Shown here: piece by piece, positions 1-15,100 of the stretch
How positions within the stretch are numbered: the stretch's first letter is position 1
Layout of the letters: every line of letters starts with the position of its first letter
Assembly: GCF_964204645.1 (NCBI RefSeq)
Contig: NC_134035.1
Span: 5,272,501 to 5,332,500, forward strand
From: Tubulanus polymorphus
Taxonomy: Eukaryota > Nemertea > Palaeonemertea > Tubulaniformes > Tubulanidae
Length of the DNA: 60,000 bases
Direction of reading: 5' to 3'
Program-made: the position numbers and the translations under genes
The notes under the pieces: generated by a model
The model's database searches: none
Seen by the model: the letters and a program-made list of their open reading frames with translations, nothing else
What the model was told of the DNA's origin: nothing

Positions 1-58
1 GCTATTGTCCTGTGACAACTCATTGGAATTCACTGTCACCAACCACTGAATAACTTAC

Positions 59-197
59 CTATTATCATTGTACCGGCCTCGAACGTTCACTTTATTGATC
101 ATTTTTCCGTTCCAATCGACGTTGTTACTCGAGTAATCGTAATCTGAATCATCGATGGAATTATCGTGCACGCGACCGCCACCGCCGGATCCGTGAC
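59..197 (-). CDS. LRP4: LRP4 exon 24: start of juxtamembrane stalk
   Basis: Residues about 1657-1702, beginning [13 protein letters not shown] and continuing through an Asp/Ser/Tyr-rich stretch ([13 protein letters not shown]). Low-complexity, no Cys, as expected for the stalk between the last EGF and the membrane. Supported by a TTTACAG acceptor, a GTAAG donor and an uninterrupted frame. The transmembrane helix and NPxY-type tail must lie beyond position 1. Confidence 0.8.
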
Positions 198-3100
198 CTG
201 TAAATGTACGGAAATATTTCATTGAAAATCTTTAGTAATAGTTCGGAGCTTTTCTCATTCATGAAGCCAAAGAGATAAGCTGAGGTCCAAGATTGAATTG
301 TTCTAAGTTATGGGTCGAACTGAATTCAAGCATTGAAATTTTCAAGATTCGACTGCAGCAAAAGTTGCTCTTTGATCATTCTTCTTGATTAATTCATATT
401 CAACAAATATTAGATCATGATATTTCAACAATAACATGATTTTTACACAATATCATTTTCGAGCGAACTGAATAGAATACGCTAGGAATTTATACCGGCG
501 GTAATATTTTACAATGCTTTACGCAAGCAATACTTTACGAGTTAACCCTTTCAGTGCGTCTACACCGCAGTGCGGTGTATGAATCAGTGATAGATTTTGC
601 TAGTACACCACACTGCGGTGTTTTGATGTAATTAGTAATTATCTTTCTTGAAAGATGGCAGCAACTGTCAAACATAGTGAAATACTAGTTACTAACGATA
701 CACTGCTCCGCGGTGTAGACACACTATAGTGCTATTCCCATAATTAACACACTAGGGTGGAATTTTCTTAAATTTTCAAATTATCTCTAGCACTATAGGG
801 TAGTAACTAGTCAGCGCTGAAAGGGTTAAACGTTCAGAGATTCACTTGCTATTAAAGAGTTCTACTTACGAGCGGTGCATTTATGAGGATCGGGGTAATT
901 AGGACAGGCGCACGTATATCCATCCGGTCGAGCTAAACATAAATGAGAACAGCCGCCGTTGCGGACGGCGCACGGATTCGTGCCCGTTTGCCGTAACGGC
1001 GAAACCACGTGTATATCCATCAATCCGTTCAGATGTCCTTGCATCGAAATGTGATTTTTGCCGGATTTCTTATCGGCGCGATCGATTGAACGCGTGTGCC
1101 AGTCAGTCCAGTATACGTACTCGCCCCAGACGGCGACGCCGAACGGATGATTGATGTGATCTACGAGAACGATGCGATTGCGACCGTGCATGTCGGACGT
1201 TTCGATTCGATCGAGTTGAGCGTCGACCCAGTACAGACGCTTGTCTTCGAAATCGATCGTTAAACCGTTCGGCCAACCTGAAATTAAAACGATTGAACAA
1301 TCGACACGGCAGAAAATCGAAATGATCTGATTTCGACGAGAAATAAAAACGTTTTCCAATCGTTTCTTAATGACCTATCCCATTCACCATGTTGGTTGTA
1401 CCCAATCATTTAATGAGAAATAACTGTTGAAAACGTATCAGTTAAACGACCCATACAGATAGATTCTTTTTGAGTTTTTTAGTTGAGGTAGAGTCGACTC
1501 TTATTCGATAAGTCTCGAGTAAAAGCATCTAATGAAGAACATCAATTCCCATGGTAGTCAAATCAGTGAAATATTTCAAACACATTAAAGAGGATCATCA
1601 CCCATCCCACGCCATGCTATTCATCGTACCTAATCAATTGGTGTAGAATGTAAAGAAATTTTGAAAAGGTATCGGTTAAACTACAGATCAATTCTTATTG
1701 CATAACGTTCTCTAACGATTATGTACAGTATATTGCTACTACTCCTTAAGTCTTAAGTCAAGACATTTTAATTCCCCTGATTCTCAACAAACTGAAATAT
1801 TTACATTCCACACACACTGATTAAGAGTTTAACCGAGACAATCGGAAACGCGTACCTAAATCATCGTGAACGAGTACTTTTCTGTTAGTTCCGTCCATAA
1901 ACGCGCGTTCTATTTTCGGAGGGCTACCCCAGTCAGTCCAGTAAATCAACCCTTTCTTCGGATGTAGAGCTAACGCTCGAGGCTGATCGAGATTATGAGT
2001 GAGTAGCGTTTTCCGCGACGATCCGTCCAATCGGGACACTTCGATAACGTTACGTCCCGTGTCGGTCCAGTACAGATTACGAGCGATCCAATCAACGGCT
2101 ATACCATCGGCAGTCGTCAAACCTGGAATTTCGATAATAACCATCGAGTACAGAAGATGTTGACAATGACTCACTGACTCACTGACCCACTGATGGGGAG
2201 CAACTTTCTGCCAATTTACAAATCTGCCCACTTTCTGCCCAGTTCCGTATTTTTAAACAAAATTCCCGCAGTGAATCACGAGAAATTTCTAGATCTAGAA
2301 TGTTACAATGAGTTCATTTTTTATTGAATCATGTACCGATAAAGAAACATGTGGTAAATAGCATTATGCAATTCCCTGAGTATTCCAGGTTTTTGGTAAA
2401 ATTTATCAAATTTTCTGAGCTTTCCCTGATTTTTTTCTACATTTTTCTGACTATCTGAGTTTTCCCGGTCAGTGGCCACCCCAACTGACCTTTAGTCAAA
2501 TCGGAGCTAATGAGACTAAATAAATGGAAATACCTTTACTGACAATCGTCTCCATCTCAGTGCCGTCGAGATTTGCCCGTCTGATCACGTCCAGATAAAC
2601 ATCCGTATAATAGATCTTATTCTCTTTCAAATCGTAGTCGAGAGCGATAGCGTTGTGCAGATCGGGCAGGGGTAGGTGCACGTCGATATTACCGGGCGTA
2701 TCCATCGATATACGTCGGATACTGCCGCGACTGGCGAACAGTAAATACGTGCTGGGAATATTATAACACGTGCGTCGATCCGGTTTCAGCAGTAAACCGG
2801 TCGGACAGGCGCACGTATAACCGTTCGGTCGCGCCAGACAAAAATGGCTGCAGCTACTCTTCTTTCCGGTCGGACAGCGGCGTTTAATCGACGTCCGAAC
2901 GCGGTTCGTCTGCACGGCGCGGATATCCATCAGACGGATCAAATTCGATCGAATCGTTTTCACGTCGGAGCCGTCGTTTTTGTTGGCGCGTTCGATTTTT
3001 TTCGTCACCCAGTCCGTCCAGTAAATGTACTCGCCCGCCACGGTTATTCCGTACGGATGAGGAGCTTTCGCGATTAATACGTGTCGCTTGTGACCGCTGA

Positions 3101-6100
3101 AATCGGACATCTCTATCGACTACAAAATCAGAAAGATATTTTCTTTACGAAATAAAACGAATTTCAAATTGTCAGAATCAGATTCGAGGAAAAACTACAT
3201 CGAAACGCAAGAAATCCCACAATAATTAAGCTAAAAATGAAAAGTTCTTGAATAGGAATGTATACATATTTGAGCGACATTTAGGCTAATAACTATTAGC
3301 CATTATAAGACGTGATAATGGCTAGTCATTTTTTTAGCTTAATTATTTTGCGATTTCTCGAGTTTATTCATCATACACGGATCTTATCGACTGAAAACTT
3401 ACTTCTTTTCGCGCGTCGACCCAGATAATGCGTTTAGCGATCTTATCGATAGTCAGTCCGTTCGGCCAGCCGAGTTTTTCGGTGATGATCGATTTACGCG
3501 CCGAACCGTCCATATTGGCTCGTTCTATTCGCGGCTCGGCGCCCCAGTCGACCCAGAACATCAGACCTTCCTCGTAGAACAGAGCGATCGCTCGCGGGCT
3601 GTCTAGGTGTTCCCAGAATAGAACTTTACGCGAGTGCCCGTTGTATGTGGAGACTTCGATGCGTTTTTTCATCGTGTCCGTCCAGTAGATATATTTACCG
3701 ATCGGATCAATGGCGATTCCGTCCGTCGTGTCTAATCCGTCTTTAATAACGACTTCTACCTGCGAACCGTCGAGATTAGACCGGAATATTCCGTCCTGTA
3801 CGCTATCGGCCCAGTACACTTTACCTGCAAACAATATACAGATTATCAAATTCTCTCATCGCATGTCAAACAGATATAACAGGGTCGGCCACTTTCTGCC
3901 CATTTACAAAGTTTTCACTGATTTTTCCATGTGAATACACAAAACTCATCAGAGATGAATCAGAGATATTTCTAGTTTTAAAATGTAACAATTCATTCAT
4001 TTTTCATTGAACTAGGTACTGATAAAGAAACACACAGTCAGTAGCATTATCCAATTCCATGAATTTTCCAGGTTTTCTACAAAATTTGTCAAATTCCCGA
4101 GTTTGCCCTAGTTTTTCTGATTCGCAGACTTTTCCAGGTAAGTGGTCACCCGTGATAACATGATTCACGATTGTCGACCTTCAGGTTTAAATCCCCGTGA
4201 GGAAGGAAGGCCCTTAGGGTAAAGTTAGAAATCATACCTTCGTAAGGGTCGATATCCAAGGCGATAGCGTTTCGCAATTCTCCGACCGGTAAAACGACAT
4301 CGGCGTAATAATCCATATCTAAAGAGATCGCTCGAATGTCCGTTCGGCGAGCAAATATGAGGAAATTCTTCATTCCTGAAATAATATAACACAGATATCG
4401 TTAACTAGGCAACACTTAGACATTTCAATCTGTTTCTCGAAAATTGAACGCACCTATTTCACAGTGTCGGCCATCTTCCTTCAGTCGGACACCGGTAGGA
4501 CAAGCGCACCGATGACCTCTTGGTTGAGAAGCCAATAAACACAAATGACTGCAGCCACCATTATCAATTTGACAAGCATTTGGAACTGTAAAACACATCA
4601 TAAAACATTCTGATCTAAGCAATAATCAACATTTTCACAAAATGAGGACAAAGCTATGATTTTCGTTGAAGAATCACTGGGTTGTAGAGATAAAATCAGA
4701 TCCCACTACGGAGTATTTGAGAAAATGACAAAGGATGTCGAAAAAACGAAGACAAATTTGGGCTTTCCAATCAAACTATGATAAAACTATCGGTTTTTCA
4801 TTGAAGAAGCTGACTGATTCTAACCGTAAAATCAGAGATGTTTAAACTCACCGGATTGTCGATATCGATGAAACATTCTAATATCCATTAAACTGTCTAA
4901 ATCACAGCGTACGATCTCTCGAGCGTGTCCGAGTAGTTTATCAGCTCGATGAACGCATTTCGATTCCCAGTCCGTCCAGTAGATTTTGTTATCGTATAAC
5001 GTCAAACCGAATGGATGCGGCAACTCGTCGCTGATCAACGTCTGCCGATTTCGTCCGTCCAAATCGGAGAACTCAATCGTTTTCATTCCGCCGTCCGCCC
5101 AATACAGTCGACTGAGTTCGTAGTCGATGGCGAGTCCGTTCGGCCACGTGAGATTCGTTTGGATTAGAATCGTACGTTTCGTTCCGTCCATACTCGCTCG
5201 TTCGATCTTCGGTTGTTTACCCCAATCGGTCCAATACATAAACCTTACAAAATACAAATACCAAATACAAAATACAGTTGAAGCCGATTTATTGACCTAA
5301 GTATTCAGAGCAAATGAGCAAAACTCACTGGTTGATGATTTAACAATTTATTTTCTGACAGTTCCAAAGTTTTGACTGAACTTGATTTTCATTTATGTGA
5401 TCATGAAGTTTAGTCTTGAAACCGTCAGAATGAACTGTTATATCATCAACTGTGGGTTTTGCTCATTAACAGCTGAACCTCATTACAATGAACTTCACAA
5501 AAACAGGAGCAAGATCCATAGTTCTCAGATGTAATTTGACATCATGTACTAATTTTGAGTCAAACTGAGCCGCTAACTGTCTGTAATAATCCTAACTGAT
5601 TCAGTGTAACAATCAAAATCTGTAAATCATTACCACAGGGGCTCATATCTAAAGTGTGGCGGAGAATAGTAGCTTCAATCATCCAAAATCCCAGGTACTA
5701 TCCGGGATACTAAATGCTCCAAGCTATCATTCAAACTACAAATACAAGCAAGCGCCTGTGGTTATAACTGATAGCTAGTTGTACGTACCCTGCAATAGGA
5801 TCGACTATAATATCCCTCGGTTTATCCAGGTTCTCGTAGATGAGTACCGTACGCATGCTGCCGTCTAGATTCGCTACCTCGATACGATCGGTGTTAGCGT
5901 CGGTCCAGTAGAGTTTACGTCCGACCCAATCGATCGCTAAACCGGCTGGACTTTCTAAACTCGAGTTTAACACCACCTGAAAACACATAAACATACTGTA
6001 TATGGCAAGCTAACTTCTATAATGCACTGGAAATTTTTTCAGGATATATGCCTCGAATTAATCGGTAATCAAATCGAAGGTATGACCCTCACCAAGAGAC

Positions 6101-9100
6101 CATCAATAGCTTAACACCTTTTACCAGTACATATTAACTAAATGACTACGTTAAGCCGCTGTCAGCGAGCGAAAGCCGCCGAGAGCGGCTTTCATGACGA
6201 CACAAATGTAAACACTGCCTACGTTCAAACTACACGTGATTTTAACCAATCAGAATGCAAGTAAACAATATCATCATCAATTATGTGAGGGAATTCCATG
6301 GAATCCCCTACGCAACGCATCATAGACACTATTGATCATGGGAAGTACCAGAGGGGGAATCCCTTATTAACCAAAATGGCAGAAATTCCGTCTGCTGCAA
6401 ACGATTTTGAATTTGGGTATTCTGGAGTGAATGAGTTAAACGAATCAAGAATTTAGAAAAGCTTAAAACGATCAATGAACCTGACAAACACTAAACACTG
6501 AGACTGTTACAATACGAACCTCTTGACGTTCGCCGTCCCAGTGAGATCTACTGATTGTATTGGTTGTAACGTCTGACCAGTAAAGCATGTCAGTAGCTGA
6601 GTCCCAGTCCAATGCTACGGCACCGCTGAGCGCTTTGAGAGGAATCACTACATCAGTTCGATCGCTCGTATCAAACGATATCCGACGTATATCCTTCAGT
6701 CGCGTGAACACCAGGAAATTGTTCAAATCTGCAAACAAAATATTCAATTTTATACATGACATCAACCACAATATGAGTTCGAATACTGGGGCTGGCAGAG
6801 TTCCTAGTCAAAGGTTCTTCTCAGGATCCTCAGAATCCTAGAACTCATCAATTTGAAATATATCTCTGAAGATGAGTGGAAGTATTCCACCCGAAACATC
6901 AGGACAAAACAATAACTATTGTTTCTTGAATCTGCATTGGTGGGTGTTCACGCAATAATCCTAGAACCCACTGATATGGCGCTCAGGATCCAGTTCCACA
7001 GTTGTGAGTTAGAGTTAACTCTGAGTTAAAATTAGTCCATTTTCAATGAGTTAACTCAGGGTCAAATTTTAAATCCGAACTGTGGAACTGAACCCAGCAG
7101 CTCAAGGGATATCCAAGTAATACATACTTTTAGCACAGATTTTTCCGTCGTGAAGTTTGAATCCAGTCGGACACGCGCACGTGTAAGTTTTACCAGCCGG
7201 TAAACACAAATGACTGCATCCACCGTTATTTAAACCGCAGACGTTTTCACCGGCCGGCTGCCTCTGAGGATGTAGAGTATGAATATCCATCGGATAGTGC
7301 AGCTTATTCTTCACCGCTTCGACGCCGTGACCGTCGAATTTATTCGCTTTATAAATACTCTTAGTTTTCCAGTCCGTCCAAAACAGGTCGTCCTCGAATA
7401 TTGTGATGGCAAATGGATGAGGCAGGCCTAGAAATCAATATCAAATTCTAATGACAATGGCACATGATTGGAGTCACATATCTACCGTATTCGTAACAAT
7501 TTCAATATCTAATTCTCATGACAATTACAACGGGCACATACTTGGAGTCACATATCTATTCATAACAATTTCAATGTTCAAAATTCATTCTCTTATTGCT
7601 AAACTGTGCATCAGCCATCTCTCCCCGGGAAATTGTTACCCTGAGCCCAGTTTCAAGAAAAAGTTTAAGCCTAAAATGGTTGAGTTTGTTGACCTCATTG
7701 AAAACATGAAGTAACCAATAGCAATTACACCAAAAATTTGAGTTAACTTTTTGCAAAACTGGGCCCAATACTCAGGAAGGTAAGATAATCCCAAGAATAT
7801 CGAAAACTGTAACCCTGTGACGAACGCCTTACCACATGCCCACACCGCTCGTCTGAATAAAGACCGCTCACTTACCGTGACTGAGAATCGTTTTCCGGCG
7901 AGTTCCATTCAGATGTGCGCATTCTATAACGTGATGTTTCGCGTCTGCCCAGTAAATACGTTTACTAGTGTAATCCAGCGTTAATCCGTTCGGCCACAGC
8001 AGCGATTTACGAACGATGATCTCACGTCCCTCGCCGTTCATATACGCTCGTTCGATCCGCGGCGTTTTACCCCAATCAGTCCAGTATATATACCTGTCAT
8101 AATAAATTGTTTCACAATGCAATGCAATGCAGTCATAATTTGGCTTGATAAGCTTTGAGATAATAGTTAACTGTATTATAAGATCAGTTCTGCGGTAAGA
8201 ATAATATTATAGCAGGGTGGCCACAGTCTGCCCATTTACAATTCCCCAGAGTTTTCCATGTGATTACACAAAATTCCCTGAGAGAATCAGAGAAATTTCT
8301 ACGTTAAACATTTTACAATTCATTCATTTTTCAGTGAATCACGCACTGATAAGAAACAAATGATCGATAGCATTACCCAAATTCCCTGATTTTTCCAGGT
8401 TTTTGGTGAAATTTGTCAAATTCCCCGAGTTGTCCTTGATTTCTTCTAGGTCTTTCTGATTCCCTGAGTTTTCCAGATTGGTGGCTGCCCTGAATATCCC
8501 ACTGATATTCTATTGTAATATAGTAAGTCAGTTTGACTTGAAAGGAATCTAGTTTAAGAGTTTAAGTATATCTGTTTTTCAGTAAGAATGATATATTGTT
8601 ACGTAACGTACCCCTCGAGCGGGTCGGCAGCTATCGCTCTCGGTTTCATCAAATCCTTCCAGATGATCACACGGCGCTGCGAACCATCGAGATTCGCGAC
8701 TTCGATTCGCGACGTTCCCGAATCGGTCCAGAACAACTTGTCGTGAATCCAATCGACGGCGATTCCGCCGGGACTCTCGAGACCCGTTCCAACGATCTCG
8801 TCGACGTTGCTGCCGTTAATGTTCGCGCGTTTGATTTTATCGAGTGTCACGTCCGACCAGTAGACGAGGTTTTTCTCGTGATGGAAGTCGACGGCGATCG
8901 CGTTCTCTAAACCTTCGAGTATCGACGTGTATTCAGCGCGATTCGGAAGAACTTTACGAATATCGACTCGATTCGCGAATATCAGATATGCTTCACCACC
9001 TGTATAGACAGAGAGAGACATAAACTAAACTTCACAACAGAACAGAAAATGGAGAACAGCTGATGGAGAAAGGGACGGTTTTAAGGGACACTGATTCATT

Positions 9101-12100
9101 TTCAATATCATACATTGAAGATAGTGACTTCAAATGATTTTCAGAGATAGTAGCACTGATCTTATACAGGGTCCACGGTAGTAAGGCTCAGGTTCAAATA
9201 AGCACCACTTTAAAACCAAAGATAAGAACTTTCAAGTGCAATCCTGTAGATTTGACAGTGCGTGATATATGCGCATGCGCGGTTATGTGGAATACGAAAC
9301 GGACATGAAAACTGTGATAATGACGATATGCTTTTGACAAAATTGGGCTCGAGAAGATGATCGGGATTTAAAATTTGAATGAAACGACTACAGAAGTGAT
9401 GAACCTGACGATGCTGAAAGATGCGTACTCAGAAAATACTGACGATTAAGCACTTTTTAGAGATTTCTAAAAAATAAGTACTGTTAATGGCCCTCATTTT
9501 TATTTTTCCAAAATAAGCGCTTATACTGATTGATAAGGACTGCTACGGATCCTGTTATATCTCTTGGATGATGATAATCGGATTTAAGACACGATGAAGT
9601 TGACTGAAATCGAACTGAGAAGAAGGGTAAGGTAGAAGATCTACTCACCTAATGCTTTACAGCTTCGGCGATCGTTACGAAGTTGATATCCTCGAATACA
9701 CGAACAGATATACGAACCGGGAGTATTAGTGCAAGACTGACTACACGCACCATCGATTTCACATTCATTAAAATCTGAAACAAACCGAAACCGCATTCCA
9801 ATAAACAGCCGCGATCATTAACGCATGGCGTTGATTCACATTAAACGACCGATCAGGGACTTATTGTTCGTATATTACCTTGACAGTCTTTAGCATTCGC
9901 AGCCAGACTGTAACCGCTTCTACAGGAACATTGAACTCCGTAATCTCCATCGAAACATTTCTGCGCACAACCACCATTGTTAACACTACACGAAGCCAAC
10001 GCATCTATAAAATTCAAATTCGAATTACACCTTCATATATGAGAAAATCCGTAGAAAAGCCGTGTTAACCGAGTTTAGAATAAATAACGAGAAGAGTAGT
10101 ACTGTATAGGTTAACTATTTATTTGATGCACGAGCTTTCGCTACTAATATATCGAAGGTTCATCAGGTGAATGAGTCTTGAATGAGCATACCATTGGTTT
10201 ATACAGTAATAAAGTTTAGGACAGAACAAATACTATTATATAATGTTTTAGGACATTTTTATACCTATAAGGATACAAAAATATAAAGATCATCGATCCT
10301 CCAGATTTCATTATTGTCTGTATAATTCCAAAGAGGGTACTTACTGGCACACATGTGAGGATTCTCATCGCTGCGGTCTCCGCACTCATCACGTCCGTTG
10401 CAAACTTTATTCGATCCGATGCACACGTTATTGTGACATTTAAACTGATGTGGACCGCAACCGACCAGCTCTTCTAATTGTGCTACAATTCAACAATTGA
10501 TAAAAGTAGGTTCTATATATATATATTAGATCCATTTCTACAGTACTGAGTTACGATTCAATTAAAACTCGTTGAAAATGAACTAATTTTTATTCAGAGT
10601 TAACTGTGGAACTGGATCCAGTACCACAGTTGTCAGAGTTAACTCTGAATCAAATCTTAACTGTGGAACTGGGTCTTGGATTCTGGTCAGCTAGTAACGA
10701 CTCCAACGACTCGTGAGGTCAATGGGTTCAGAGAACGGCTTTAGATTGGTAAGTTCAAATCCCTAGGCGGGTGAAGATGTGTGGATCAGGGGTCCTGGTA
10801 TATAGAACTGAAATATGCTTCGACCAGCCAAAAGCTGTCTTTAATCATCGCACTGATCTCTTAATCTAAGGCTACACAATGCATACATGAACATATGACG
10901 TATATGACTTTCGATAAACTTACGACAATGAGCTTCATCTGATTTATCGGCGCAGTCATCTTCGCCGTCGCAGCGCCAGTTTTTACGAATACATCTTCCG
11001 GATTGGCAACGAAATTCATCGTCTTTACAAACGGTGATCGCTACGAAAAAACAATATCGAAATCACTAGAGATTTCAGAGATCAAATTAACAAAACGATG
11101 AATATATTAGACTGGTTGTATGAACATGGTATTATTGTAGACACTTTTGAGCTCGAGGCGAAATTATTATTTAATATCGATTTTAAGGTTGTAGATAGTT
11201 GAGGCTATTCTCAAGTCCTGACGAATATCATACTACAGTATCGATTCAAACGACTCTTATTGTGTTTTTACGAGTGGAATCCTTCCACTTTTTTTTCAGA
11301 TTTTATTCGAAGGGGTATTTTCTTGACTACGAGATTATTTGAAACACTTACGACAGTCGAGTTCATCTGTTTTATCGTCGCAGTCCGATTCTCCGTCGCA
11401 TTTCCACGCGCCGTTTATACACATTCCGTTTTCACACTGGAATTCACCCGATTGACAGGCGGGGCGTTTCTCTGAAACACACATCATTAAATACAACAAA
11501 TATTTACAGAAAACTAGCTCTCATTGGGTTATAAGGTGTGATGCTGTTGCCTTCACTATCAATGCTCATGAGTACCAGACGGGTTCGATTCCGGCTGGCT
11601 GTTTACAGTGTGAGGGCAACATTTCAAACGACGTGTCCAATCGTGAGGTAAAATGAATAATACAATTCGGTTGGTCTCGAGATCTGACCCACCTTACGTT
11701 AAGCAACACAAACTCACACAATTATCAATTTAACACGAATTATAGATTAAATTCAATACACTAGCAGCAATGATTGAATTAAACCTCACTAACCACAGAC
11801 TCTTTCTTCACTCCAGTCTCCGCAGTCATTATCACCGTCGCAGACGTACTCGCGACTGATACACTTTTTCCCGTCGTCGCACTGGAATTGTTCCGGGCTG
11901 CACGTCGCGGCTACATTCGCTGTAACAACGGAAAAAAATTTAAACATAGTTATTTCGAAGAATGGTCGACATCAGAAATCCGGAAAAGATCGAACGAATA
12001 ACGCTTGAACTATCAGCTCGAAATACCAAAATTGGAGTAACTTTATTTTACGCGCAAACTTTTCATATACATCGGAAACAAGACGGGTAGAAACAAGGGA

Positions 12101-15100
12101 ATTGACGTATACAAGCAAAGGTGAAAAACTATCTCAAGGAACAAAGAGTAATTATATGACATTTCAAGATTAAAGATAGGCCTACATGAAATCTAGATTG
12201 AATAATGTACAAAGATTATATTTGAAATTAAGCTTTGCAAAACAAAACGGATGCGTGTTTGGGACTTTTCCACCAATCATGTGAAATTCCCTACCCCGCC
12301 GAGGAGGTATTGACACTCTCCCAGCATTTCGAACAACAGTTACAATACAAATATAAATTCGTTGTAATGCTTTCCTATCCTAGTAAGACATTTGATTAAA
12401 GATTATATACTAACGATGACAGGATTCCTCGTCGGAGCCGTCTGAGCAGTCGACGTCTTTATCGCACCACCACGATTTAGAGATACAGGTTCCGTCCCGA
12501 CACGCTACTTCATCAGCAGTACACGATCGAATAGCTTTAAATAGAAAACAAACCAAAAAAATTTATACCTAATACGTTCTCAACAGTTCAGCGTTGATTT
12601 ACAGTCACCTGTTTTTGACTTCTTGAATCAACATAGAAATCAATTGATTTAAGAGTTTAACCGTTTGGCGAATCTGTACTAAGCTCGATTATAGCTTTTT
12701 ATCACTCGACAGGCCGTGCGCGCCTCAGGTGTTACGCGGCTAAGCAAATTTTCTTAACGATATGGGACCTACAATTTCGGGTCTAAAATTGACTTCATAC
12801 GGTTAACTCGTCGGAAATCAATGCGGAAGCTCCCCGCACCGGCAACTAGTGTATAACAGGGCCCCCGACGACGCGAGCTCGCCGCTCGAATATTCAAATT
12901 TACGAATACATGAATAATTCATGCGAAGTAAAACCGGCGGCGTAGACCGTGAACGTGGACTGATTTATTTGATCAAAACCCCGAGCACTTAACCTCTTCT
13001 ACAACCAGCGAACGAACGGTGAAAAAAAATCGATGCAGGTGGTTTTTTCTTACCGGCGGATGAAATAAATCTATTCGCAACGGCAGCGATAGTAAACCAC
13101 TCGGTGATTATACCCGGGGTAAAGCGACATTTTGTCTTATCGCAGTCGCAGCAACACCGTAAATCTTACGAGAAGAATTACACTAACAACTCTATCAATT
13201 TTCAATGCCTGAAAAACTTCCCGGCAATTTTAGTCGTAATCAATTCAACATCATTTCAGAGTTTTGAATTTGTTTCGGGGTTCAATTACCCCGCGAATGA
13301 AATAAGACTTGACCATCTACAATATCGAATCAGGGTGGCCAATTTTATTTGCCTAGCTTTTTCCCAACCGTTCCCTGATTAATAAGTAAAGTTGTTTTCC
13401 CCGACTTGTTTTGCCAAGAATCAAATCAATTAACACAGTCAAATACATAAGATGTAGATGGCAAATGTTTGATTTTACGCTCTATCTAGCAATCTCAACA
13501 AATTTCCCTGACTTTTCCCTGATCTTTTATAAAGCTAACAAGAAAATTCCCCAACTTTTCCCTGATTTCCAGGTAAGTGGCCGACTCGCAAAATCTAAAT
13601 TTTATTTTCGTTCCGGGCGCCCCGGACGAAGAGGTCAATCAGTTGCGAGACGTACATTACATATATATTGCCACTTTCATCGTGCCGAATTACCCACACA
13701 ACACCCGGTAATTCATCGCAATAATAATCGGATAAAGGAAGAAGCCTCATAACTTTCACTACAATGATAATAACGCTATATCGCGTTACATCAAATTCTT
13801 CCTCGCAGCAAGAAAAAATAATGTTATATCAACGCATTACTGACTGAGTAAACTGCGCTTGAAGTTAGGGGTACATGATAATTTAGCAATGATTTCGAAA
13901 TCGTTGTCTTTATATCCAATCAGTACTTGAAAATACTCTTAGTTCGACTCAAAACGTGGCTTCAACAATAACTGATCATACAGACTTTGTCTGTGAAAGA
14001 TGTTAAGTGTACAAAATTTATCTCAATTTTTAAAAAAATCTTTGGGTATTTTTCAAGTAACTGGTCCCATTTCCTGGGTATAAGTAAACTATATAATATG
14101 TAGATAATATAACGAGAATCCCAGAATAATGACGAGAAAATGATAAAGTACGAAAATGTTTCCTCGAGCTGGTAGTTTATTCAAAGTTTCAACTATAATA
14201 AACATTCAACGTTTCAGCTTTAGTCATCATCATTACTGAAGATGACCATTATTAGTTTATAGTCGAAACATTGAATATATTACCGGCGCTCAAGGAAACA
14301 TTTTCGCAATTAATTATTTTCTCGTATCTATTGCGGGATTCTCTATAAAGATTCTCTATATATCATCGTCTCAACATGGAGATTATCAACGGTGAAAATC
14401 TTTAGAGTTAACCCATTAGCACTCAGGAATTGCACTATGTAGTGTCGATTACTCCTCAGAAAATTAAAGGTAAAATCTGAATTCATCATGCTACCGAATA
14501 GCTCATTTGCTATTTATTTCCATGCATTACAAGTTAGTGTTATTTTGTAGTAAATAGTCAAGGCTTTCATAAGATATAAGATTTGATGAGGTGGGCCACC
14601 AAAATCATGTCCTTTTGGTCCCCCAAAATTCATCCAAACTTAATTGGATTTGAAGTGAGCGCTCAGATGTATCATGTTCAAACTCAAAATACTGGAGATA
14701 TTGAAATAGAAGGATGCTGGTTTCTGTTTGGTATTTCAAGGACTTAAGAGTGTAGTTTATCATAACATGGTTCACACAGTTATATGTATTCAAAATTCAC
14801 ATGTTTTCCCAAGTATTTCGTGGGCGATTTTTCAATCTTTCCAAATGGAAATGAAAAGACATTATCATGCTTCAGTCAACATTTTAGTGGTGACTGGCTG
14901 ATTAAGGTGATTCTCAAGTGAAATCACTGAAGAAAGCCGATCTGGCAAATGCAATATGTGAAATCTAATGAATTTCCCAAATATTTCCCTGATTTGTGGA
15001 AAATTTCTCAAATTCCCAAATATTTCCAGACCAGGAATTATTATTTCCAAACTCCCAAGTTTTTCCCAATTTCCCTGTTCTTTGGGAACCATGTCATAAG

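Noticed and set aside
1103-1300. Second minus-strand frame overlapping exon 23 (Arg/Ser-rich), and the plus-strand frames at 2844-3077, 3710-3934, 8596-8910 and 11260-11475.
   Set aside because: They are shadow frames of well-supported LRP4 exons.
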